Notes under the pieces: generated by a model
The model's database searches: none
What the model was told of the DNA's origin: nothing
Seen by the model: the letters and a program-made list of their open reading frames with translations, nothing else
Program-made: the position numbers and the translations under genes
NCBI GenBank assembly: GCA_900552135.1
Contig: URYN01000007.1
Location: 28,018-92,017, forward strand
From: an uncultured Clostridium sp.
Lineage (GTDB): Bacteria; Bacillota; Clostridia; TANB77; CAG-508
Direction: 5' to 3'
Length of the DNA: 64,000 nt
In this document: positions 35,459 to 43,048 of the stretch, one piece after another
Numbering within the stretch: the first letter of the stretch is position 1
Layout of the letters: every line of letters begins with the position of its first letter

Positions 35459-35947
35459 TTATTCCTCCTTTGTAAAACAATATTCATCTAATTTTGCATC
35501 ACAAAATTTTATACTGTTTGGTGTTGTCTCTCCTATTTGTCCATTTTCATATTCTACTAATCCAACTTCAAATTCTTGACCTAATAAATTTTTTGTATGT
35601 ACCCATTTATGAAATAATGCTTTTTTATTTCTAACTATACATGGTCTGTATTCACTATTTATTCTTTTTTTATTTAATAACTCATTGTATTCACTTTGAA
35701 TTCTGTCTGCTATTTCTCGTAATTCGTTATTTTCTAGGCATATCGTTTCATAATCGCTTTCCTTATATCTTTTAATGAAATCTAATATTTGTCTTGTTGC
35801 TATTTTTAAATAATTAACTCTTTCTCCTATAATAATCACATTATCAAATACACATTTTTCTAATATATATGCAGCAGCTTCTATATCTTCTCCCTTTAAT
35901 ATATTGCTTTTAGCTAATTGCATTTTTTGTATCTGTTCTTCTGTCAT
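35459..35947 (-). CDS. 162-aa early protein, unknown
   Basis: Helical first half, with a beta-like last third reading WVHTKNLLGQEFEVGLVEYENG. It ends KFCDAKLDEYCF. Overlaps the next gene by four bases. Confidence 0.5.
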   Translation of the reverse strand: MTEEQIQKMQLAKSNILKGEDIEAAAYILEKCVFDNVIIIGERVNYLKIATRQILDFIKRYKESDYETICLENNELREIADRIQSEYNELLNKKRINSEYRPCIVRNKKALFHKWVHTKNLLGQEFEVGLVEYENGQIGETTPNSIKFCDAKLDEYCFTKEE

Positions 35948-36243
35948 TTTATTTTTTCCTCCAATCCTTTTATTGCATTAGTCCAACATTTTGTACAGCC
36001 AATACTTTCATAATCGCAAATATCCTCTTCTTTTTGTTTGTCTATTTTTTCTGATCCAAATATATTTGATGGACACATATTTATTCCACCATCACAAAAT
36101 ATTTGATGACATCCTTCTTCTGTTGCATTTTCTATTACTATTTTCATTATTTCTTTATATGTAATATTGGTTTCAAGATTTTCTGTAAATATCACTTTCT
36201 TTTTTCCCGACATATCATAAATATTACTCATGAATTGAATCAC
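35944..36243 (-). CDS. 99-aa early protein, unknown
   Basis: Contains four to five Cys residues. The motifs CHQIFCDGGINMC and CDYESIGCTKC suggest metal binding. Coupled to both neighbours by short overlaps. Confidence 0.5.
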   Translation of the reverse strand: MIQFMSNIYDMSGKKKVIFTENLETNITYKEIMKIVIENATEEGCHQIFCDGGINMCPSNIFGSEKIDKQKEEDICDYESIGCTKCWTNAIKGLEEKIK

Positions 36244-36539
36244 CTCTTAATTAAATAATCACATGTTACCATTTTATTTTGTATCAATTCGCACATAAAA
36301 TCTTGTGCTGTTCTTTCATCTCTATATCTACAATTAGCATTTTTATGTATTCTTGGATCTTCCTCTTCCCATTTTTCAATATCTATCATTACAGGACTTA
36401 AAAAAATATATTGTATTCCTTTTGAGAAACATAAATAATAACAATTGTCATAAGGCTTTTTACACTTTTTAAAACCTACTTTTTCAAATTCGTTCATATC
36501 TACTATCGGAACTAACATCTCTAATCCCTCCCCAGCCAA
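36240..36539 (-). CDS. 99-aa early protein, unknown
   Basis: No family recognised. Mixed alpha/beta; YCDKRTAQDF-type helix (RDERTAQDFMCELIQ). Overlaps the zinc protein gene by 19 bases. Confidence 0.45.
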   Translation of the reverse strand: MAGEGLEMLVPIVDMNEFEKVGFKKCKKPYDNCYYLCFSKGIQYIFLSPVMIDIEKWEEEDPRIHKNANCRYRDERTAQDFMCELIQNKMVTCDYLIKR

Positions 36540-36724
36540 TCTAATGGTATTTCAATTTCTATACTTTTACCTGTTTTAATATCACACATTGTGCAATAAC
36601 CTTTTACTATATGATTCCTATATGAATTTTTATTGAAGAATTGTTTATTACAATATGGACAACTATATACAACTTGTACATCTGTCAAAAGTTCTTTATA
36701 ATCTATATTATTAAATTTTGGCAT
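36521..36724 (-). CDS. 67-aa C2H2-like zinc protein
   Basis: CPYCNKQFFNKNSYRNH is a C2H2-like zinc-finger pattern, followed by a CTMC pair. Small phage DNA-binding or adaptor protein is plausible. Confidence 0.5.
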   Translation of the reverse strand: MPKFNNIDYKELLTDVQVVYSCPYCNKQFFNKNSYRNHIVKGYCTMCDIKTGKSIEIEIPLDWLGRD

Positions 36725-36737
36725 ATCTATTTTCCTT

Positions 36738-36830
36738 TCATTCTTCAGTATCTTTTGCTACAAACATCAAACACATAATTGCAATTCCTATAAATGTTCC
36801 TATGAATAAACCTAATAAAAATTTAATCAT
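36738..36830 (-). CDS. 30-aa DUF3789-like small membrane protein
   Basis: MIKFLLGLFIGTFIGIAIM..., one membrane helix plus a short acidic tail. ATG 36830 with AAAGAGGAAAG; its start overlaps the stop of the gene above as ATGA. Common in Clostridia phages. Confidence 0.6.
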   Translation of the reverse strand: MIKFLLGLFIGTFIGIAIMCLMFVAKDTEE

Positions 36831-37249
36831 TCGCTTTCCTCTTTCTTTTTCATTTTACTAATTTTTAGATCTTCTAAAACTCTTGTTTTATATATTCTAG
36901 TATCCCAGTTTTCTTTTAGCATTCTTATATTTTTTAATAATTGTGCTATATCGCCTGTTATTAGCTTATTGTTATATTTATCAGAAAACCCTTTTAATGT
37001 TGATATAAATTCAAGCTTGTCCTTTATTACTCTTCTTTCTTGTCTAACATCTCTTAATCTAACTGCCACCTTTGAAAGTTCAAAAGCATTTAATTTACTT
37101 AATTCTATTTCATGTAATAAATCGTCTTGCTCTAATTCTTTAACTCTCAATTCATTTTTTAGATCTGAATTTGTCCTTTCTATGTATGTAAAAAAATAAT
37201 TCATTTCTTTTGCAAAAGCTTCAACTTCATCTATATTATCTATTTTCAT
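36827..37249 (-). CDS. 140-aa coiled-coil early protein
   Basis: Charged, all-helical with Leu heptads (ELEQDDLLHEIELSKLNAFELSKV...). Unknown; precedes the DUF3789-like gene. Confidence 0.5.
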   Translation of the reverse strand: MKIDNIDEVEAFAKEMNYFFTYIERTNSDLKNELRVKELEQDDLLHEIELSKLNAFELSKVAVRLRDVRQERRVIKDKLEFISTLKGFSDKYNNKLITGDIAQLLKNIRMLKENWDTRIYKTRVLEDLKISKMKKKEESE

Positions 37250-37376
37250 TCTTTGTCTCTTCCTCTCTTGTAATTTTTATTTCTAATGATTTTTTTATAA
37301 ATTCTTCACAAGCTTCTTGCTGTGAATCTTTTATTTTGTTACAAAAAGGATATTTCCCACATTTTATACACTTCAT
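37236..37376 (-). CDS. 46-aa Cys-rich protein
   Basis: ATG 37376 with AAGGAGA ten bases upstream. CIKCGKYPFC and a later C could bind zinc. Its last codons overlap the coiled-coil gene start. Unknown. Confidence 0.5.
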   Translation of the reverse strand: MKCIKCGKYPFCNKIKDSQQEACEEFIKKSLEIKITREEETKNENR

Positions 37377-37390
37377 AGGCTTTTTTCTCC

Positions 37391-37730
37391 TTAATTTATA
37401 TATCCTATAATTACGTATCCCTTACTTTGTAAATTTTTTATTGTAGATAAGTCTAATCCATCAATTAAAAATATCTCTTTTTTATTGGTAGAAGGTAACG
37501 TATTTATAGTATTATTTTTTATGTGAATATATGGTTTTTGATATAAAGAATATTTAGTAATAACTTTTAGCTTATATTTTTTTGCTAACTTAGATATTAA
37601 ATATGTTTTTCCCAAACATCTATATCCATAATAATCAACAAAATAACTATTTTTTCTCTTTATATTTTTCTTAAATAATCTCTTTTGTTTCCAAATTATT
37701 TCTATATACTCTCTTAACCTTCCGTTGCAT
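37391..37730 (-). pseudogene. Small P-loop protein, apparently frameshifted at its 5' end
   Basis: An open frame runs from about 37717 to 37391 without a usable start codon. It reads FVDYYGYRCLGKTYLISKLAKKY (Walker A-like) and EIFLIDGLD (Walker B-like). A start ATG (37730) reads MQRK in another frame; skipping the base at 37718 joins both into one frame. A one-base insertion therefore likely breaks the gene, unless a non-ATG start is used. Confidence 0.5.
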
Positions 37731-37759
37731 TATGATTTTTATTAAATATTTCATTTTAT

Positions 37760-38170
37760 CTAATACTCCTCAATTTTTATATAAATTTTAGGTGTTCTAC
37801 TATATTTCTTTTCAATTTCTAATTTTGTAACTTGTGTATCATCTTTAAAAGCAAATTTATTCATAGCATCTAATACTATTTTTATAATATTATCTGCATC
37901 AGGCTTTTTAGTTGGGCTTATAATATTTGCTAACATTTCCGCTTCTTTCTTTTTGCTTGTACTCTTTGGAATACCAAAGTAAGCTATAATTGTTACCTTT
38001 ACTCTTGTTTCTATTGTTGTAAAGTTAGGATATTCTCTAATAAACCATTGTCTTAAAAAATATTCATAGTTTTTAGTATTAGTTGGTGTATATGCTTTTC
38101 CTGTTCTTGTATTCATTCTAGGTCTTGCTTTTCCAACAATATCTCCTATCATTTCAAATTCATACATCAT
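37760..38170 (-). CDS. rusA: RusA-family Holliday junction resolvase
   Basis: 136 aa from ATG 38170 (AGAGGTG upstream). The KARPRMNTRTGKAYTP opening and KKPDADNIIKIVLDAMN..AFKDDTQV carry the RusA acidic residues (Asp-Asp around 101-103 and 117-118). It would resolve recombination or replication intermediates in phage DNA. Confidence 0.9.
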   Translation of the reverse strand: MMYEFEMIGDIVGKARPRMNTRTGKAYTPTNTKNYEYFLRQWFIREYPNFTTIETRVKVTIIAYFGIPKSTSKKKEAEMLANIISPTKKPDADNIIKIVLDAMNKFAFKDDTQVTKLEIEKKYSRTPKIYIKIEEY

Positions 38171-38192
38171 TTGTATCACCTCTTTATTTTTT

Positions 38193-38426
38193 CTACTCCG
38201 TTCTATCTAAATTTTCTAATACTTCAATAAATTCATCTGGATTACAAGTCATTTTACAATAATCTATAAAAGAATCTGTCATATCACGATTTGGACTACT
38301 TGCTGTTTCCTCTGTTAACTTTCTTTCTTCTAGCCACCTCATAATTATTCTTTCATTCAAACATGCTTTGTTTTCTGCTTCAGCGCATTCTTTTATTGCT
38401 TGTTTTATATTATCTGGTACTATCAT
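38193..38426 (-). CDS. 77-aa early protein, unknown
   Basis: Helical and acidic: IKQAIKECAEAENKACLNERIIMRWLEER. Overlaps the preceding gene by 17 bases. No family recognised. Confidence 0.5.
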   Translation of the reverse strand: MIVPDNIKQAIKECAEAENKACLNERIIMRWLEERKLTEETASSPNRDMTDSFIDYCKMTCNPDEFIEVLENLDRTE

Positions 38427-38679
38427 CTATTTTACCTCCATACTTTTCTGTATCATTTCCATAAGAATTTCTTGTTTTTTCAATCCATTCTTCCATTGCT
38501 TTTTCAACATCATCTCGATTAGCATTAGAAACATACATCATTTGTGCTGTGTTTGGTGCAGCATTAAATTCAAATGCTAATACTACAAATCCAAATCCCT
38601 CTGGAAGTTCCTCTTTTACTTTTTTTGCAATTTGTTGCATTCTTTGTTTTGCTAATTCTTCTAATTTTTCTCTATCCAA
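38410..38679 (-). CDS. 89-aa early protein, unknown
   Basis: Mixed alpha/beta: GFGFVVLAFEFNAAPNTAQMMYVSNANRDDVEKAMEEW resembles small hypothetical phage proteins with an alternating fold. No function assigned. Confidence 0.55.
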   Translation of the reverse strand: MDREKLEELAKQRMQQIAKKVKEELPEGFGFVVLAFEFNAAPNTAQMMYVSNANRDDVEKAMEEWIEKTRNSYGNDTEKYGGKIDDSTR

Positions 38680-39097
38680 AATCTATTCCTCCTTCATAAA
38701 CTTTTTCTCCAATTTTCAATTTGAATATCGGCTTTATATTATAGCTCTCTAGAAAAATAGTGAATCCTATTAAAGTTCTAGATTTATATTTTTTCATATA
38801 TTCTTGATGCATCTTATAAGCCTCATTCTTTTGATAACCTTTGCTCATAATTAATTTTATAAATCTTTTCTTTTTCATTGTTTTAGGTGTTACAATTAAC
38901 TCTAATTCTCCTGAAAATCCATTTTCTCCTACCTCTGCAAAAGCTACACATTTATTTTTTATTCCACCTTCAGCATATTTTGGATTTTTACTTTCCTCAT
39001 CAATTAAATTTAATTCTGTTTTCCCTAGTGGTTTCATTTCTTCATCTGAACCAACTATTGCATAAAATAGTGTACTTAGGTTACTATCTTCTCCCAT
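38672..39097 (-). CDS. 141-aa early protein, unknown
   Basis: Contains a KTMKKKRFIKLIMSKGYQKNEAYKMHQEY helical pair also seen in the 33.5 kb protein. The rest is beta-like. Overlaps the 89-aa gene by eight bases. Confidence 0.5.
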   Translation of the reverse strand: MGEDSNLSTLFYAIVGSDEEMKPLGKTELNLIDEESKNPKYAEGGIKNKCVAFAEVGENGFSGELELIVTPKTMKKKRFIKLIMSKGYQKNEAYKMHQEYMKKYKSRTLIGFTIFLESYNIKPIFKLKIGEKVYEGGIDFG

Positions 39098-39385
39098 TTA
39101 TTTCTCCTTTTCTAATTCCTTCAATGCTGGTTTTAAGCATTTACTACATAATGCCAATCTTAGTTCTCCTCTTCTAGTAATTGTATGTGGTATTATTGCA
39201 ATTCCTCCTGTCATTTCATGCCTCTTCTCTTTTATTCTTATTTCAGCTCCACAATAGTCGCATTTATAATAATCGTATGCCTTTTTCCTTTTTGCATTTA
39301 CTACTGAATTTCCACTTTCTATTGTTTCCATTTTTTGATATATTGGAACTGTATTTCTATTAAACAATGAACTAAACATACTCAT
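39098..39385 (-). CDS. 95-aa zinc-ribbon-like protein
   Basis: Basic N terminus; CDYCGAEI and CSKC give four Cys in a ribbon arrangement. Sits directly after the replication gene; start overlaps its stop by four bases. Confidence 0.55.
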   Translation of the reverse strand: MSMFSSLFNRNTVPIYQKMETIESGNSVVNAKRKKAYDYYKCDYCGAEIRIKEKRHEMTGGIAIIPHTITRRGELRLALCSKCLKPALKELEKEK

Positions 39386-39750
39386 ACTAAAGCCCCCATT
39401 TTGTATATTGTATTAACATCATATTGCGTACTTAACTCCGTTTGATTCATTGCAGATAAAACACATTTCTTAAAATATTCCTTTGGTTTTTTTATTTCAG
39501 TTTGCGTGTTTGCTATTGCAAATTGTTTTAGTGCATATAATATTTTCTTTGAATTAAGTTTTTTTATTTTTTCTTTAGTTTTTAAGTCCATATACATTTC
39601 TTTTACTATTTCCTCAATTTCAATAGCAAGTGTAGGATCCAATACATGTAATTCACAATTACTAATAACTCTCTCAAATTCTATCTCATCCGTCTTGTCC
39701 ATCTTCAATTTTTCATTTTCTTGGAACACATGATTAGATGGATAGATAGA

Positions 39751-39825
39751 TTTAATTTTATTTAATTTAATTTTATTTAATTTAATTTTATTTAATTTAA
39801 TTTTATTTAATTTAATTTCATTTAA
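39751..39825. repeat. Five tandem 15-bp AT repeats inside the replication gene
   Basis: Unit TTTAATTTTATTTAA, four exact copies and one with a single change; 75 bases without a G. On the coding strand it gives a repeated Lys-Ile-Lys-Leu-Asn motif. The pure AT composition suits a DNA-unwinding element. Confidence 0.95.
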
Positions 39826-39937
39826 TTTGCATATTTTTGCATACACTTTTTTCAATTTTGCATTGCATTTGTATCTTTTTTGGTATGCACTTGCATTGCT
39901 TTTGCAATATTTTTTTATACTTTTGCATTTTTTTGCA
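39751..39937. other. Candidate prophage replication origin
   Basis: The five 15-bp AT repeats are directly followed by eight TTGCA words in 111 bases (39827-39937), at 39827, 39837, 39858, 39863, 39891, 39902, 39923 and 39933; most read TTGCAT. Iteron-like words next to an AT-rich unwinding region inside the initiator gene recall the lambda O arrangement. Confidence 0.55.
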
Positions 39938-40521
39938 TTTTTCTCTTGCTTTGTATCTTTTTCTTGTTTTTCGTTTTTTTCTTTTTCTTTATTCCATCTT
40001 GCATTTGCCGCTTGTTTTCTTTTTTCTTTTAAGTCTTCGTATTTTTCCATTCTTCTAATAAAACTTTCCGACCAAAACATACCATCTTTAGAATTAAATA
40101 ATCCATTTCCACTTTCACTATCTTTATACTCATTAATGCAATCATTTATATATTGTTCAACATTTATTGATGTTCCTGTTTGCATTTTTATTGCTCTATA
40201 TGTATTTTTATTTAATGGCAATTTATATGTAGATTCATTTCTTAACATTTCTAATATTGCCCAATATAAACCATAACCGTTCTAGTCCGTAATCACAACG
40301 CATTGAAAGTATTTTTGGATCTGTTAGTGCGTTAGAGTCATGGCTAAAATAATATGCATCTTTGTTTGCCATGTGCGATACTCCTTTCCTAATAACTTCA
40401 AAATCTCTTTTGTTTTTTCTATTTTCTTTTATGATATACAAACATTCTTTCTTGACTTATATTAGTATTTTTGATAAAATGAAAATAGAAAGTATTTATC
40501 TAAATATCTTTTATGAATCAT

Positions 40522-40674
40522 CTATTTTTCGATTTGACTGTCGATAGATGGTTCATTTTTTATATTATCTTCACAGATAAATAAAATTTCTTGTAATATT
40601 TCTCTTAATTCAGCCTCGTTATGAAATTCATCTATATCTGAAATAAGATCTTTAATTTCTTGATATCCATTCAT
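40522..40674 (-). CDS. 50-aa acidic early protein
   Basis: ATG 40674 after GGGAGGA. MNGYQEIKDLISDIDEFHNE, helical and acidic; unknown. Stop at 40522; the following bases up to 40372 hold no gene. Confidence 0.55.
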   Translation of the reverse strand: MNGYQEIKDLISDIDEFHNEAELREILQEILFICEDNIKNEPSIDSQIEK

Positions 40675-40675
40675 A

Positions 40676-40771
40676 TTATTTTCCTCCCTTCAATTGTTTT
40701 AATTTATATTTCATTTTTGCTAAAGTAATAATGTGCCATATATAACAATCATGTAATCTATCTTTTTCCAT
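40676..40771 (-). CDS. 31-aa early peptide, unknown
   Basis: ATG 40771 with AAGGAGAGG. MEKDRLHDCYIWHIITLAKMK... basic C terminus; its stop lies one base before the start of the 50-aa gene. Confidence 0.5.
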   Translation of the reverse strand: MEKDRLHDCYIWHIITLAKMKYKLKQLKGGK

Positions 40772-40994
40772 GTTTTCCTCTCCTTTTATTTTCTTCACTT
40801 TCTTCATAAATTGTTTCTATAACTAATACTACCAACAGTCCAAGAACTGGTATTAAATACTCTCCACCATAAGCTTGATAACCTCTTAATTTATTTGCAT
40901 AATTAATTGATAATATTGTTAATATAATTGTTGCTATTATTACTAATAATTCAATTATTCTTACTATAAATTTCTTTTTATTAAATTTTTTCAT
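40758..40994 (-). CDS. 78-aa two-helix membrane protein
   Basis: Basic start, hydrophobic helices at about 9-32 and 45-62, charged tail. It lies after the excisionase-like gene. May be a superinfection or membrane accessory; unknown. Confidence 0.5.
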   Translation of the reverse strand: MKKFNKKKFIVRIIELLVIIATIILTILSINYANKLRGYQAYGGEYLIPVLGLLVVLVIETIYEESEENKRRGKHGKR

Positions 40995-40996
40995 TT

Positions 40997-41188
40997 TTAT
41001 TCTTCTCCTTTTACTCTTTTTTTGCTATACCATTCTCTTATTGCACTACCTAAAGCAACTTTTTCTTTTCCGAAATTTTCGCTTGGAAAGTCCTGTGAAT
41101 TATAAATACTTAGTGCTGTTGGTACACTACAATTCCTTAATTTTGCAAATTCTGTTGGTGTATAAAAAACATCGTCTTTCAATTCCAT
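40997..41188 (-). CDS. Excisionase-like / MerR-type DNA-binding protein
   Basis: 63 aa: YTPTEFAKLRNCSVPTALSIYNSQDFPS is a winged-helix DNA-binding pattern of the HTH_17/excisionase type. It is the second gene of the lytic leftward operon, a common place for such factors. Confidence 0.6.
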   Translation of the reverse strand: MELKDDVFYTPTEFAKLRNCSVPTALSIYNSQDFPSENFGKEKVALGSAIREWYSKKRVKGEE

Positions 41189-41211
41189 TTTTCTTTTCCT
41201 CCTTTGAATTT

Positions 41212-41227
41212 TGTGTGTAGTTCGGCA
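41212..41227. repeat. Arm of 16-bp inverted repeat flanking the lysogeny module
   Basis: TGTGTGTAGTTCGGCA here is exactly inverted at 42920-42935. The pair surrounds Cro, repressor and the DUF4428-like gene. The GTTCG word is shared with the operators. Confidence 0.7.
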
Positions 41228-41259
41228 TTTTTAAATTTTTTCATAAATATCATTCCTTT

Positions 41260-41505
41260 TTATTTTTGTTCGTTTTCTCGAACTGTTTCTGTAAAAAAAT
41301 ATTCTATTATCTTAATTAATGGTTCATCAAGAATTTTGCATATTTTTTTCATTTCTTCTCTTGAAAAATCAGTTTTATTATTAAGTTTATTACTTAATGT
41401 TGTTTCATTTATTCCTAATTTTTCTGCTAATTCTCTTCTACTTCCTATCTTCTCTACTATTTTTCCTTTAAGAATAGAATAATCGTATATTGTATTCTCT
41501 TCCAT
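41260..41505 (-). CDS. Cro-like HTH repressor
   Basis: 81 aa: RELAEKLGINETTLSNKLNNK is a clear helix-turn-helix. It is divergent from the CI-like gene, with an operator between them and a second operator in its own 3' end. Expected first gene of the lytic operon. Confidence 0.85.
   Translation of the reverse strand: MEENTIYDYSILKGKIVEKIGSRRELAEKLGINETTLSNKLNNKTDFSREEMKKICKILDEPLIKIIEYFFTETVRENEQK
41268..41283. promoter_or_regulatory. Repressor operator palindrome 2
   Basis: GTTCG-TTTTCT-CGAAC, 5-6-5 dyad located within the 3' end of the Cro gene. Confidence 0.55.
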
Positions 41506-41532
41506 CCTTTTTTCTCCTTTCTTGTCATTTTT

Positions 41533-41548
41533 GTTCGTGTTTCCGAAC
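41533..41548. promoter_or_regulatory. Repressor operator palindrome 1
   Basis: GTTCG-TGTTTC-CGAAC, 28 bases upstream of the Cro start and just downstream of its -10 region. Same half-site and spacing as the second palindrome. Confidence 0.65.
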
Positions 41549-41552
41549 TGAC

Positions 41553-41584
41553 ATTATAATATATTACTGTTTTTGTTTTGTCAA
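41553..41584 (-). promoter_or_regulatory. Lytic promoter for Cro operon
   Basis: Minus strand TTGACA (41579-41584) with TATAAT (41553-41558) 20 bases away, or overlapping TATATT at 15 bases. The operator covers the expected start. Confidence 0.45.
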
Positions 41585-41634
41585 TAGTTTTTTTGAAAAA
41601 AATTCGAGTTTCTTTATTTTTTTTTTGAAAACCA

Positions 41635-41663
41635 TTGTTTTTTTTGGTTTTTGTTGTTATAAT
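41635..41663 (+). promoter_or_regulatory. Repressor promoter
   Basis: TTGTTT and TATAAT with a 17-base spacer, 22 bases before the repressor start. GGAGGT follows it. Confidence 0.5.
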
Positions 41664-41685
41664 GTATTTGCTATGGAGGTAAATT

Positions 41686-42303
41686 ATGAAGAGTTCTTTT
41701 TCAAATAGATTAAAAGAAGCAATGAAAATAAGAAATATAAAACCTGCTGAATTGTCAAAAAAAAGTGGAATTTCAAAATCATCATTAAGTGAATATATGA
41801 AAGGTAAATATGAAGCAAAGCAAACAGCACTATACAATTTAGCTAAAGCTTTAGATATTAATGAGGTTTGGCTTATGGGAGAAGATGTCCCTATGGATAG
41901 AAGTTTCGGAAGAACTAAAATTGCTGAAATTAATGTTATAAATCTTTCAACTAATGAAATTATTAAGAAAATACCTTATGTATATAGAACAGATATCAAA
42001 GATGAGGATCCTAAAAATTATTTTGCAGTACAATCATCTGATAATTCTATGGCTCCGCTTCTTGATGTTGGAGACATAGCAATAATAAAAAAATATAAAG
42101 AATTTTTTAATAAAAAAACCTACCTTTTAAAAATAAAAGGTGGTGCACCTATTATTCGTAAAGTTATTCAGTCAGATGACGGAAAAATAGAATTACAAGC
42201 AATGAATATGTGGAATTTTCCAATACAAGATAATTTAACTTTAAATGATATTGAAATTTTAGGAGAAGTTATAAAAGTAGAAAATAAAAGTGCTTTTAAA
42301 TAG
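41686..42303 (+). CDS. CI-like repressor with S24 peptidase-like C domain
   Basis: 205 aa. N-terminal HTH (PAELSKKSGISKSSLSEYMKGK), then a linker and a LexA/S24-type domain with the Ser motif SSDNSMAPLLDVGDIAII and the conserved KGGAPIIRKV. It maintains lysogeny, probably binding the GTTCG palindromes, and could be inactivated by RecA-type signals. RBS ATGGAGGT. Confidence 0.92.
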   Translation: MKSSFSNRLKEAMKIRNIKPAELSKKSGISKSSLSEYMKGKYEAKQTALYNLAKALDINEVWLMGEDVPMDRSFGRTKIAEINVINLSTNEIIKKIPYVYRTDIKDEDPKNYFAVQSSDNSMAPLLDVGDIAIIKKYKEFFNKKTYLLKIKGGAPIIRKVIQSDDGKIELQAMNMWNFPIQDNLTLNDIEILGEVIKVENKSAFK

Positions 42304-42316
42304 AATGGAGGTTTTT

Positions 42317-42907
42317 ATGTCAAAAAAATGTGATATTTGTAATTGCAAATTGGGATTATTCACCAAATTTAATATTGTTAATGGTGTTGCCTGTTCAAAT
42401 TGTATTCGTATTTCTAAATCTTATCAAACAAATACAATAGAAGAATTAAAAGAATTTTGGAATATAAATAATGAAAGGTTTTTAAAATTTAAACCAACAA
42501 CAGTATTAAAAGGTTTAGGGATGGCACCTGTTTCTATTGATATAGAAAATAAATTGTTTTTTGTTGGAAAACAAAATAATAAAAATCAAAATATTATATA
42601 TTCATTTGATGAAATAAATAGCTATAATTTAGGAACTATTGGAGAAAAAACTATTACACAGAAAAAAGGAGTAGTTAGCAGAGCTGTCGTTGGAGATTTA
42701 ATAGCTGGTCCAATTGGTGCTGCTATTGGAGCAAACACTGCCAAAGAAAAAACAAAAACCATAGGTGGAATTAATGTTGTAAATATAACTTTTACAATAC
42801 CGTCTGGTCAATATAACACAACAGTAGCCTATCCTCCAACTGGATTTACTGATTTTTTAGATAACTGTATTTTAGAAAAACAAAAGATTTTAATAAAAAA
42901 AGGATAA
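42317..42907 (+). CDS. DUF4428-like protein with glycine-zipper region
   Basis: 196 aa from ATG 42317 (ATGGAGG upstream). N-terminal Cys pairs CDIC and CSNC as in DUF4428, a beta-like centre, GDLIAGPIGAAIGANTAK (membrane-compatible glycine zipper) and a C-terminal strand part. It is co-transcribed with the repressor and may act in lysogeny or superinfection immunity; function unknown. Confidence 0.7.
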   Translation: MSKKCDICNCKLGLFTKFNIVNGVACSNCIRISKSYQTNTIEELKEFWNINNERFLKFKPTTVLKGLGMAPVSIDIENKLFFVGKQNNKNQNIIYSFDEINSYNLGTIGEKTITQKKGVVSRAVVGDLIAGPIGAAIGANTAKEKTKTIGGINVVNITFTIPSGQYNTTVAYPPTGFTDFLDNCILEKQKILIKKG

Positions 42908-42919
42908 TGTGCCTGTTTT

Positions 42920-42935
42920 TGCCGAACTACACACA
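42920..42935. repeat. Second arm of the 16-bp inverted repeat
   Basis: Exact reverse complement of 41212-41227, just after the DUF4428-like stop codon. Confidence 0.7.
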
Positions 42936-42950
42936 TTATCCAAAGGTGTA

Positions 42951-43038
42951 AACACTTGAAAAAGTGATTACTTTTGTATTATATACAAAAGTCTCCATTT
43001 TTTCAAGTGTTACAATAAAAATATTTGAAAAATGGAGG
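42951..43038 (+). promoter_or_regulatory. Structured integrase leader with possible SD sequestration
   Basis: Two perfect stems nest: 42951-42963 with 42999-43011 (13 bp), and 42970-42979 with 42983-42992 (10 bp). Alternatively 42993-43006 pairs with 43025-43037 (13 bp, one bulge), covering GGAG of the integrase ribosome-binding site. The leader could act as an attenuator or translation switch. Confidence 0.55.
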
Positions 43039-43048
43039 TTTTTTATTT

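Larger units (their letters stand above)
39382..40372 (-). pseudogene. Phage replication initiator (Lin1244/Lin1753-like N domain), frameshifted
   Basis: The N-terminal part starts at ATG 40372 (AGGAAAGGAGT upstream): MANKDAYYFSHDSNALTDPK and YGLE, the phage replisome-organiser N domain. After this the frame continues only if one extra base (near 40279) is ignored; then GYGLYWAILEMLRNESTYKL follows, and a second frame stays open to 39382. The C-terminal part has a Lys-rich linker, an IKLNK repeat and a DnaD-like end. A mutation, sequencing error or rare slippage could explain it. It also carries the origin-like repeats. Confidence 0.8.

Noticed and set aside
39751..39825. CRISPR-like tandem array
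   Set aside because: The repeats are contiguous without spacers, in-frame inside the replication gene, and there are no cas genes in the window.
39827..40276. Plus-strand hydrophobic Phe/Leu-rich ORFs opposite the replication gene
   Set aside because: They are antisense to Lys-rich coding sequence; no RBS and no independent support.
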